A DNA stretch of 5,003 nucleotides from positions 1 to 5,003 of the forward strand of contig JAJFFI010000117.1 in the NCBI GenBank assembly GCA_021776755.1, in the 5' to 3' direction. The notes beneath the pieces are model-generated. The model saw only the letters and a list, made by a program, of their open reading frames with translations, did no database searches and was not told where the DNA came from. The number at the start of each line of letters is the position of its first letter. Position 1 is the stretch's first letter. This stretch comes from Alphaproteobacteria bacterium. Its GTDB lineage: Bacteria; Pseudomonadota; Alphaproteobacteria; JAJFFI01. The position numbers were made by a program, and so were the translations under genes. Shown here piece after piece: positions 1 to 5,003 of this stretch.

Positions 1-134
1 ATCTCCTCCAGCCGCTTGATCTGCAGGCTGGCCGCCGATTGCGAGCGGAAGATGCGTGCGGCCCCCTCGGTCATGCTGCCGGTCTCGGCGACCGCGAGGA
101 AGGTGCGGAGGAGATCGCTGTTCAGACTATCCAT
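1..134 (-). CDS. LysR-family transcriptional regulator, N-terminal fragment (continues off the left edge)
   Basis: Only the first 44 codons lie in the window. They read MDSLNSDLLRTFLAV, then a stretch containing AETGSMTEGAARIFRSQSAA, then SLQIKRLEE. This is the winged helix-turn-helix of LysR-type regulators: 'LLRTFLAVAETGS' is helix 1 and 'AARIFRSQSAASLQIKRLEE' is the turn and recognition helix. Such proteins bind DNA as oligomers in the cytoplasm and usually control a divergently transcribed neighbour in response to a small ligand. The effector-binding domain is outside the window, so the ligand cannot be guessed. The start ATG (bases 132-134) is fixed because an in-frame TGA lies immediately before it (bases 135-137). 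No Shine-Dalgarno sits at the usual distance; the nearest GAGGA is about 20 nt upstream and better placed for a 7-codon upstream frame. The family call is firm; the target (the permease at 297-1250) is inferred only from divergent arrangement. Confidence 0.9.
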   Translation of the reverse strand, partial: MDSLNSDLLRTFLAVAETGSMTEGAARIFRSQSAASLQIKRLEE

Positions 135-209
135 TCAGTAATCATATATCTAAATCCTCAATTATTCGATTCACTTATGTCTTGAGGCGCAGCATGGTGA
201 GGGTCTCCC
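135..209. promoter_or_regulatory. A+T-rich divergent promoter/operator region between the LysR gene and the permease
   Basis: This 75-bp gap is markedly richer in A+T than its surroundings, as expected for a divergent promoter. It holds an interrupted dyad, AATC (153-156), 11 nt, GATT (168-171), which resembles a LysR-type operator (dyads with a T-N11-A core), although the spacing here is not exactly canonical. Candidate -10-like hexamers exist on both strands (TTATGT at 175-180 on the plus strand; TATATG within the minus-strand sequence around 143-148), but none has a convincing -35 partner. The layout supports regulation of the permease and autoregulation of the regulator; exact sites are uncertain. 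Confidence 0.4.
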
Positions 210-296
210 ATGGAAGAGGCCTGACCCATTTTCGATCAAGCTCAAGTACCGAAACGCGTACCCATCCTGCCCCTGGTCCTGCTCGCCACCGGGGTC
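210..296 (+). other. In-frame N-terminal extension of the permease, interrupted by TGA at 222-224
   Basis: In the permease frame, ATG210 begins MEEA and is stopped by TGA at 222-224. The frame then stays open from 225: PIFDQAQVPKRVPIL, then PLVLLATGVV, running into the annotated GTG. The segment PILPLVLLATGVVTLAAALIW is a complete, well-formed membrane helix preceded by basic residues, exactly what the family has at its N-terminus, and it is cut in half if translation starts at 297. ATG210 has an upstream GTGAGGG (197-203), and ATG194, in another frame, has GAGG (184-187) six nt upstream. Possible explanations are an ATT start at 228, a nonsense change in codon 5, or a one-base indel in the T-run at 229-232 joining the ATG194 frame to the permease frame. 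Confidence 0.6.
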
Positions 297-1250
297 GTGA
301 CCCTCGCCGCGGCACTCATTTGGCCGCGATTCATGCTCGACATGGCGGTCTTCGTGGCGGCGGGGCTCGCTGAGGTCGCACCGCTGGTAATTCCGGGCAT
401 CCTGCTGGCCGCCTGGATCATCGCCAGCGGGGCCGATGCCCACATTTCGCGCGCCTTCGAGGGCCGGCCGGTGCGCGCGGTCGTCGCGGCGGCCGCCATC
501 GGCGCCCTCACGCCGGTCTGCGGGGTGACGGTGCTGCCGCTGATGGCGGGGCTGCTCGCGGCGGGCGTGCCGCTGGCGCCGGTGATGGCGTTCTGGCTGG
601 CCTCGCCAATCACCGATCCGGCGATGCTGGCGACAACCGCGGCAACGCTGGGGCTGAGCTTTGCCATTGGCAAGACCGTGGCGGCGTTCGGACTCGGGCT
701 TTGGGGTGGCAGCACGACTGCGCTGCTGGCGGGGCGCGGCTGGGCGCGATTTCCCCTGCGCGAGAACGCCCTCGTTGGCCGGCTCACCGCAAACGCGTGC
801 GGCGCGGAAACACCCTTCGATCCGTTCGTTTGGCGAACGGCGGCGCGGCGGCAGAGCTTCGCGCGGCAGACCGGCGCCACCGCGCGGCTGATCCTGATCT
901 GCCTGGTGCCGGCGTTCGCCGCGGAGTTCGCCCTAAACTCGGTGCTGACGCCCGAAGCCCTGACCGTCTATGTGGGCGGCGATGTCTGGTGGGCGATCCC
1001 GCTCGCGGTGTTCGTGGGCGCGCCCGCCTATATCGACGGCTACGCCGCCCTGCCGCTGACCCGGGGCCTGATCGAGCACGGCATGTCGCAGGGTGCGGCG
1101 ATGGCGTTTCTGGTGTCCGGCGGCGTGGTCAGCATCTGGGGCGCCATGGCGATCTTCCCGGTGCTCAAGCTCCGGCCGTTCCTGCTCTACCTGGCGCTCG
1201 CGGTCACCGGATCGCTGGCAGCGGGTTATGTATTCGAGTGGGTGATGTGA
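297..1250 (+). CDS. YraQ/ArsP-like permease (DUF318 / PF03773 type), 5' end uncertain
   Basis: An integral inner-membrane protein of 317 residues from the GTG at 297, with about eight hydrophobic segments. Residues 72-108 (TPVCGVTVLPL..., then AFWLASPITDP) match the signature of the YraQ/ArsP permease family. Residues 242-275 (APAYIDGYAALPL..., HGMSQGAAMAFLVSG) repeat the same pattern, so the protein is built of two related halves. They are joined by a charged, probably cytoplasmic loop at about 147-193. Characterised relatives export organoarsenicals (ArsP), but the family is broad and the substrate here is unknown. Only one Cys (C75) lies in the first signature, against two in many relatives. 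GTG297 is the first canonical start, yet it cuts into the first membrane helix, whose coding sequence continues in frame upstream to base 225, so the true start is probably earlier. The gene is divergent from the LysR gene and converges on infC. Confidence 0.8.
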   Translation: MTLAAALIWPRFMLDMAVFVAAGLAEVAPLVIPGILLAAWIIASGADAHISRAFEGRPVRAVVAAAAIGALTPVCGVTVLPLMAGLLAAGVPLAPVMAFWLASPITDPAMLATTAATLGLSFAIGKTVAAFGLGLWGGSTTALLAGRGWARFPLRENALVGRLTANACGAETPFDPFVWRTAARRQSFARQTGATARLILICLVPAFAAEFALNSVLTPEALTVYVGGDVWWAIPLAVFVGAPAYIDGYAALPLTRGLIEHGMSQGAAMAFLVSGGVVSIWGAMAIFPVLKLRPFLLYLALAVTGSLAAGYVFEWVM

Positions 1251-1304
1251 GCAGGCCGAGCTACGGCACGGGCGGCCCCTGGATCTTTCGGCGCGCGAAC
1301 GCTG

Positions 1305-1329
1305 CCCTCTCCCCCAAGCGGGGAGAGGG
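1305..1329. terminator. Perfect 10-bp hairpin between convergent permease and infC (probable bidirectional terminator)
   Basis: CCCTCTCCCC (1305-1314) and GGGGAGAGGG (1320-1329) pair perfectly around a 5-nt loop, CAAGC. The hairpin lies 54 nt after the permease stop and 7 nt after the infC stop as read on the minus strand, so it is positioned to serve both. Neither side carries a proper T-run (only TTCCATTTT on the plus side), so it may instead be an mRNA 3'-end stabiliser or a copy of a dispersed intergenic palindrome. Confidence 0.55.
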
Positions 1330-1336
1330 TTCCATT

Positions 1337-1873
1337 TTAACGCGGGGCGAGGATCATGATCATCTGGCGGCCTTCCATCTTGGGATGGAGTTCGACCTTG
1401 CCAAGCTCATCGAGTTCGTCGCGGACCTTGACCAGCACGTTCATGCCGAGGTCCTGGTGCGCCATTTCGCGGCCGCGGAAGCGCATGGTGACCTTCACCT
1501 TGTCGCCCTCCTCGAGAAACTTCACCGCGTTCCGCATCTTCACGTCGTAATCATGCGTGTCGATGTTCGGACGCATCTTGATTTCCTTGACGTCGATGAT
1601 CTTCTGCTTTTTCCGCGCCTCGTTGGCTTTCTTCTGCTGCTCGTATTTCAGCTTGCCGTAATCGAGGATCTTGCAGACGGGCGGATCGGCGTGGGGGGAA
1701 ATTTCGACGAGGTCGAGTCCGGCCTCATCGGCGGCGTCGATCGCTTCCTGGATGGAAACGACACCGACCTGACCTCCCTCGGCATCGATCAGCCGGACGT
1801 TGGGAACATTGATATCGTCATTGATCCGCGGGCCGGTTTTGGCCGGCGGCTGGTTGGATTGTGGTCTTGCTAT
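1337..1873 (-). CDS. infC: Translation initiation factor IF-3, with a probable AUA start codon
   Basis: IF-3 binds the 30S subunit, blocks premature 50S joining and checks the start codon and initiator tRNA. The frame gives 178 residues, the normal bacterial length. The N-domain begins near residue 14 ([17 protein letters not shown]) and ends in the family signature [14 protein letters not shown] (68-81). A lysine-rich linker follows ([14 protein letters not shown]), then the C-domain (about 95-178, including [14 protein letters not shown]). The only in-frame ATG is codon 100, which would delete the whole N-domain, and there is no GTG or TTG upstream of it. A TAA (1874-1876) directly precedes ATA (1871-1873), which has AGGAGA (1881-1886) at 7-nt spacing, so ATA is the most likely start. 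E. coli infC uses AUU, and IF-3 represses its own translation by discriminating against such codons. It follows thrS on the same strand, but no rpmI-rplT follows. Confidence 0.95.
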   Translation of the reverse strand: MARPQSNQPPAKTGPRINDDINVPNVRLIDAEGGQVGVVSIQEAIDAADEAGLDLVEISPHADPPVCKILDYGKLKYEQQKKANEARKKQKIIDVKEIKMRPNIDTHDYDVKMRNAVKFLEEGDKVKVTMRFRGREMAHQDLGMNVLVKVRDELDELGKVELHPKMEGRQMIMILAPR

Positions 1874-1880
1874 TTAAGTC

Positions 1881-1886
1881 TCTCCT
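1881..1886 (-). promoter_or_regulatory. Strong Shine-Dalgarno that sets the AUA start of infC
   Basis: On the minus strand the sequence reads AGGAGAGACTTAATAGCA. The AGGAGA core is followed by 7 nt and then the ATA codon. It is the strongest ribosome binding site in the window and excludes the downstream ATG at 1574-1576 as the main start. A stem formed by plus-strand GTTGG (1887-1891) and CCAAC (1912-1916), with 20 nt between, ends at the base next to the AGGAGA, so this structure could modulate access to it. Confidence 0.75.
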
Positions 1887-1971
1887 GTTGGTGCCTGTGG
1901 CCCGGCGCTCCCCAACGGGATGCGCAGAACCGGGAAAATGCCGTGTATCGTTGTCGCAGGCGGCATGAACC

Positions 1972-1987
1972 CAGGGTTTGAACCCTG
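1972..1987. repeat. Palindrome in the thrS-infC spacer (6-bp stem with tetraloop in the mRNA)
   Basis: CAGGGTTTGAACCCTG is a near-perfect palindrome (7-bp arms with 2 central nt). In the thrS-infC transcript it can fold as a 6-bp stem closed by TCAA. A second TGAACCC copy at 1966-1972 repeats the one at 1979-1985 with a 13-nt period, so the GGGTT segment at 1974-1978 has two possible partners, although only one gives a stable loop. It begins about 40 nt after the thrS stop. There is no T-run, so it is not a classical terminator. It may stabilise or process the message between the two genes, or be an operator. Function unknown. Confidence 0.45.
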
Positions 1988-2027
1988 ACCTGCCCTGCCT
2001 GTAGCAGTGAGCACCCGCTCTGGAAGG

Positions 2028-3995
2028 TTATTCCATACCGGGCATCACGGCATCTGCGGTGAGTGTATCGAGCGCCTTGTCGAGCGCAAGCACTTCTTGA
2101 TCCTGACTGCCAAGCCGGCGGATCGAGACCTGACCGGATTCCGCCTCTTTCCTGCCAACGACGAGGATCGCCGGGACGGCGGCATGGCTGTGCTCGCGGA
2201 CCTTGTAGTTGATCTTCTCGTTGCGGAGATCGGCCTCGGCCCGGAGGCCGGCGGCGGTCAAGGCTGCGAGAACCTCGCGGGCGTATTCGTTGGCGTCGTC
2301 CGTGATCGTGGCGACGACAACCTGCAGCGGCGCCATCCAGAACGGGAAGCGACCGGCGTACTGCTCGATCAGGATCGCGATGAAGCGCTCGAAGCTGCCG
2401 AGGATGGCCCGGTGCAGCATGACCGGGCGGTGGCGTTCGCCGTCCTCGCCCACGTAGGACGCATCGAGGCGCTCGGGCAGCACGAAATCGACCTGCAAGG
2501 TGCCGCACTGCCAGTCGCGGCCAATGGCGTCGCGGAGCACGTATTCGAGCTTCGGCCCGTAGAACGCGCCCTCGCCCGGGTTCATCTCATAGGGCAGCCC
2601 GGTCGCGTCGATCGCCTCCTTGAGGGCGGCCTCGGCCCGGTCCCAGACATCGTCGGAGCCGGCGCGCACCTCGGGGCGGTCGGAGAACTTGATCAGCACG
2701 TCCTCGAAGCCGAGGTCCTTGTAGATCGAGATCAGCAGATCGCAGAAAATCTTCGACTCGGAATTTATCTGCGCCTCGGTGCAGAAGATATGCGCGTCGT
2801 CCTGGGTAAACGCCCGCACGCGCATCAGCCCGTGCAGGGCGCCCGACGGCTCATAGCGGTGGCAGGCGCCGAACTCGGCCATGCGCAGCGGCAGGTCGCG
2901 GTAGCTCTTGATGCCCTGGCGGAAGATCTGCACGTGGGCCGGGCAGTTCATGGGCTTGAGCGCCAGCATCTTGTTGCCGCCCTCTGACGGGGCATCGTGA
3001 TCCGGATGATCCGAAGACTCATCGACCTCGGCGATGAACATGTGCTCGCGGAACTTCTCCCAGTGGCCGGAGGCCTCCCAGAGCACGCGGTCGATGAGCT
3101 GCGGCGTCTTGACCTCGACGTAACCGGCTTTTTCCAGGCGGTTCCGCATGTAGCGTTCGATCATCCGCCAGAGCGTCCAGCCCTTTTCATGCCAGAAGAC
3201 GTTGCCGACCGCCTCTTCCTGCTGGTGGAAAAGATCGAGTTCGCGACCGAGCTTGCGGTGGTCGCGCTTCTCGGCCTCCTCGAGCATCGTGAGATAGGCC
3301 TGCAGCTCTTTCTTGTCGCGCCACGCCGTGCCGTAGATGCGCTGGAGCTGGGGGTTTGCGGAATCGCCACGCCAGTAAGCGCCGGCGAGTTTCATCAGCT
3401 TGAACGCCTTCGGCAGCTTGCCGGTCGAGGGCAGATGCGGGCCGCGGCAGAGGTCGACCCAGCCGCCCTGGCGGTACATCGAGATATCCTCGTCCTCGGG
3501 AAGCTCGACCACCCATTCGGCCTTGAAGCCCTCGCCTTGCTTCTTGAAGAACGCCTGCACGTCGTCGCGGGACCAGAGCTCGCGTTCGATCTTCTCGTCG
3601 CGATCGACGATCTCGGCCATCTTGGCCTCGATCCTCTCGAAGTCGTCGGTCGAAAACGGCTCATTCCGGTGGAAGTCGTAGTAGAATCCGTCCTCGGTTG
3701 CAGGGCCGAAAGTGATCTGGGTGCCGGGGAAGAGCTCCTGCACGGCTTCCGCCAGCACATGGGCGGCGTCGTGCCGGATCAGTTCGAGCGCGTCATCATC
3801 CTTCATGGTGACAATCGCGACCTCTGCATCCTGCGTGATCTCGCGGTTGAGATCGCGCAGTTCGCCATCGACCCTGACTGCAAGTGCTGCCTTGGCGAGC
3901 CCGGGGCCGATATCGGCCGCGACGTCCGCCCCGGTGACAGGGGCGGGAAGACTGCGCGTGCTGCCGTCGGGCAGGGTGATTGAAATGGAAGCCAT
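2028..3995 (-). CDS. thrS: Threonyl-tRNA synthetase
   Basis: A class II cytoplasmic enzyme that activates threonine with ATP and charges tRNA-Thr, with an editing site that clears mischarged Ser-tRNA. The 655 residues are about the family length (642 in E. coli). Order of domains: TGS domain (1-64); editing domain (about 65-225) with HxxxH at H75/H79 and the CRGPH element at 183-187; catalytic core (about 245-550); C-terminal anticodon-binding domain (about 555-655). The zinc ligands that recognise threonine appear as C351 (MNCPAH), H402 (DDAHIF) and H528 (VMLHRA). Motif 2 surrounds R380 ([12 protein letters not shown]) and motif 3 contains R537 (GSFERF). All key residues are present, so the enzyme should be active. 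An acidic, His-containing insert lies at about 323-341. The start gives a typical N-terminus ([11 protein letters not shown]), but there is no clear Shine-Dalgarno before it. infC follows after 154 bp. Confidence 0.98.
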   Translation of the reverse strand: MASISITLPDGSTRSLPAPVTGADVAADIGPGLAKAALAVRVDGELRDLNREITQDAEVAIVTMKDDDALELIRHDAAHVLAEAVQELFPGTQITFGPATEDGFYYDFHRNEPFSTDDFERIEAKMAEIVDRDEKIERELWSRDDVQAFFKKQGEGFKAEWVVELPEDEDISMYRQGGWVDLCRGPHLPSTGKLPKAFKLMKLAGAYWRGDSANPQLQRIYGTAWRDKKELQAYLTMLEEAEKRDHRKLGRELDLFHQQEEAVGNVFWHEKGWTLWRMIERYMRNRLEKAGYVEVKTPQLIDRVLWEASGHWEKFREHMFIAEVDESSDHPDHDAPSEGGNKMLALKPMNCPAHVQIFRQGIKSYRDLPLRMAEFGACHRYEPSGALHGLMRVRAFTQDDAHIFCTEAQINSESKIFCDLLISIYKDLGFEDVLIKFSDRPEVRAGSDDVWDRAEAALKEAIDATGLPYEMNPGEGAFYGPKLEYVLRDAIGRDWQCGTLQVDFVLPERLDASYVGEDGERHRPVMLHRAILGSFERFIAILIEQYAGRFPFWMAPLQVVVATITDDANEYAREVLAALTAAGLRAEADLRNEKINYKVREHSHAAVPAILVVGRKEAESGQVSIRRLGSQDQEVLALDKALDTLTADAVMPGME

Positions 3996-4051
3996 GGGTG
4001 TGCCGAACGCCGGAATATCTGAGGTCGGGGGAGGGTGGTGAAGTGGAGCGG

Positions 4052-4079
4052 AATGTAGAGCCTATCGCACCGAATTCAA
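4052..4079 (-). promoter_or_regulatory. Candidate sigma70-type promoter for thrS
   Basis: On the minus strand, TTGAAT (plus coordinates 4074-4079) and TACATT (4052-4057) are separated by 16 nt. Each matches four of six consensus positions. Transcription would start near 4045, giving a 5' leader of about 50 nt before the thrS ATG. It is the best -35/-10 pair I find upstream of thrS, but the match is moderate and no mapping data exist. Confidence 0.4.
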
Positions 4080-4142
4080 CGGCTAAAGGCGGACATGCCC
4101 GACACGCCGGTCCGACAATGACGATGGAAAGTTCCGCAAGGT

Positions 4143-4164
4143 TTCCGGTTACACGGAATTAACC
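4143..4164. promoter_or_regulatory. Overlapping inverted repeats upstream of the PAS gene (possible operator)
   Basis: Two dyads overlap here: TTCCG (4143-4147), 6 nt, CGGAA (4154-4158); and GGTTA (4147-4151), 8 nt, TAACC (4160-4164). They lie 22-43 nt before the PAS gene ATG, in the divergent spacer shared with thrS, where a plus-strand promoter must lie. Short dyads of this size can arise by chance, so an operator role is a suggestion only. Confidence 0.25.
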
Positions 4165-4185
4165 CGATCCGGCCTATTGTGAGCG

Positions 4186-4734
4186 ATGCTCCAGAATCTG
4201 CGCGCTGACCTGAAACGGCGGAAGACAGCTGGCGCCCCGCGATGGGGTGGCCTGGCGCGCGCCGACATGGCGATCGGACCGGCGCGCTTTGCAGTGCGGG
4301 ACATCCCGAACCAGATGTTGCGGGACATCTATCGGTACTGGCTCGGCAAGGCCGGACCCGAAGATCCTCCCGCGCGGGCGGACGTCGATCCGCTCGACCT
4401 CGCGAAATTCCTGCCGCAGGTTTTCCTCGTCGAGGTCGGCCCGGACGGACGGTTCCTTTATCGGGTTGTCGGCACGCGGATCGCCGAATGGAGCAACGGC
4501 GACGCGACCGGACGGTACCTCGAGGACGTGACAGTGCTCTACGACATCGAGGGCATCCGGCGGGATTTCCAGTCCGTCGTCGACGCCCGCGCACCGCGCT
4601 TCGACCTGCGGGATGCTCCGTGGTTCGACCGCGAGTTCATGCGCTATCACCGCCTGCTGCTCCCGCTGGCCGAACCCGGCGGGCGGGTGACATACCTGTT
4701 TGGCGGCGTTGATATCAACTACGCGCGGGAGTGA
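4186..4734 (+). CDS. Stand-alone PAS-domain protein (PAS_5 family)
   Basis: A soluble protein of 182 residues with no signal peptide or membrane helix. Residues 41-182 follow the pattern of PAS_5 proteins of alphaproteobacteria: a leading helix (PNQMLRDIYRYWLGK), the motif ARADVDPLDLAKFLPQVFLVEV (63-84, of which DPLDLAKFLP is the most characteristic part), a core strand RFLYRVVGTRIAE (89-101), DATGRYLEDV (106-115), and a closing strand pair YHRLLLPLAEPGGRVTYLFG (154-173). PAS domains bind small ligands or mediate signalling contacts. No kinase, cyclase or DNA-binding domain follows, so it would have to act through a partner; its role is unknown. ATG4186 follows an in-frame TGA (4180-4182) and has only a weak GTGAG before it. 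ATG4267 (codon 28) is a plausible alternative and would remove a basic tail outside the conserved domain. Its 3' end overlaps the convergent glycosyltransferase gene by 20 bp. Confidence 0.82.
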   Translation: MLQNLRADLKRRKTAGAPRWGGLARADMAIGPARFAVRDIPNQMLRDIYRYWLGKAGPEDPPARADVDPLDLAKFLPQVFLVEVGPDGRFLYRVVGTRIAEWSNGDATGRYLEDVTVLYDIEGIRRDFQSVVDARAPRFDLRDAPWFDREFMRYHRLLLPLAEPGGRVTYLFGGVDINYARE

Positions 4735-5003
4735 CGGCGGGCAGTTCCGCCATCACGCGGTCGAGATCGAGATCTGCAAGATCCGCTTCGCGCAGGACCG
4801 TCACGTGTTCGCCTCTGGGAGCGCAAAGCGCCGGGTCGGATTCGGCCGAGAACAGCACCAGCGACGGGCAACCGGCGGCGGCGGCGATGTGCATCGGGCC
4901 GGTGTCGTTGCCGACGGCGGCGTGCGCATCGCGGGCGAGGCTCGCGATGTCGGCGAACGAGGTTTCGCCTGTGAGGTCGCGGACACCGGCTGCGGCCACG
5001 GCG
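4715..5003 (-). CDS. Glycosyltransferase family 9 (heptosyltransferase-like), C-terminal fragment
   Basis: The last 95 codons of a gene that enters from the right edge. The segment GVRDLTGETSFADIASLARD, followed by the motif VGNDTGPMHIAAAAGCPSLV (about 4850-4912), is the C-terminal nucleotide-sugar-binding half of family 9 glycosyltransferases such as the ADP-heptose:LPS heptosyltransferases WaaC and WaaF. In these enzymes the D-T-G-P-x-H stretch sits in the ADP-sugar site. They act at the cytoplasmic face of the inner membrane in building the lipopolysaccharide core. The GTG at 4997-4999 is an internal valine, not a start, because the family's conserved pattern continues upstream. The exact acceptor cannot be told from this part. 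The stop (4715-4717) lies inside the last codons of the convergent PAS gene. Confidence 0.9.
   Translation of the reverse strand, partial: AVAAAGVRDLTGETSFADIASLARDAHAAVGNDTGPMHIAAAAGCPSLVLFSAESDPALCAPRGEHVTVLREADLADLDLDRVMAELPAVTPARS

Noticed and set aside
56..373. A 105-codon plus-strand frame spanning the LysR start and permease start.
   Set aside because: Arg-rich composition with no domain, and it runs antisense to the LysR helix-turn-helix. Only its ATG194 is of interest, as a possible start linked to the permease by an indel.
701..1981. A 426-codon plus-strand open frame overlapping the permease and infC.
   Set aside because: It crosses two well-supported genes in the wrong frame, is rich in Arg/Gly/Ala typical of shadow frames, and has no membrane or domain pattern.
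1966..1990. A tRNA T-arm-like element, GGGTTCAAACCC, on the minus strand in the thrS-infC spacer.
   Set aside because: The flanks do not form an acceptor stem, D-arm or anticodon arm at the right distances, and the loop is one base short of a T-loop; it is better described as a simple palindrome.
2021..2035. TGGAA-GGTTA-TTCCA inverted repeat across the thrS stop codon.
   Set aside because: A weak 5-bp stem partly within coding sequence, with no following T-run; not enough to call a regulatory element.
2007..3983. Two long plus-strand open frames (about 326 and 328 codons, 2007-2987 and 2997-3983) opposite thrS.
   Set aside because: They mirror the thrS codons, show no recognisable domain, and are the expected antisense by-product of strong third-position G/C bias; thrS itself has every catalytic motif intact.
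4736..4751. GGCGG-GCAGTT-CCGCC hairpin just after the PAS gene stop, as a terminator.
   Set aside because: Only a 5-bp stem, no T-run, and it lies inside the coding sequence of the convergent glycosyltransferase; chance is likely in G+C-rich DNA.

Overview
The window is a G+C-rich stretch of chromosome, most likely from an alphaproteobacterium and plausibly a member of the Rhodospirillales. This rests on three things: the alphaproteobacterial character of the threonyl-tRNA synthetase and IF-3 sequences, the stand-alone PAS_5-type protein (a family common in that class), and the codon bias. That bias produces long antisense shadow frames opposite thrS. No phage, insertion sequence, CRISPR array, tRNA or rRNA is visible.

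Layout: (1) Bases 1-134, minus strand: the N-terminal helix-turn-helix of a LysR-type regulator that runs off the left edge. (2) Bases 135-209: an unusually A+T-rich divergent intergenic region. (3) About 210/228/297-1250, plus strand: a YraQ/ArsP-like (DUF318) membrane permease, transcribed away from the LysR gene and a natural candidate for its target. Its 5' end is anomalous: coding sequence for the first membrane helix extends upstream of the first canonical start, but an in-frame TGA blocks both well-placed upstream ATGs. (4) Bases 1305-1329: a perfect 10-bp hairpin between convergent gene ends. (5) Bases 1337-3995, minus strand: thrS followed by infC, the classical translation gene pair. 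infC has no canonical start consistent with a full-length protein and appears to begin at AUA behind a strong Shine-Dalgarno, which fits the known autoregulation of IF-3 through poor start codons. The 154-bp thrS-infC spacer contains hairpins, one of which abuts the infC ribosome binding site. (6) Bases 3996-4185: a divergent promoter region. (7) Bases 4186-4734, plus strand: a small PAS_5-type sensory-domain protein. (8) Bases 4715-5003, minus strand: the C-terminal end of a family-9 glycosyltransferase (heptosyltransferase-like) that overlaps the PAS gene tail to tail by 20 bp.

Functionally the window joins a core translation block (threonine charging and initiation fidelity) to a regulator/permease pair on one side and a sensor-domain/envelope-sugar-transfer pair on the other. 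I see no convincing undescribed multi-gene system. The points most worth checking are the broken or non-canonical 5' end of the permease, the AUA start of infC with its structured leader, and infC being followed directly by a convergent gene instead of rpmI-rplT.
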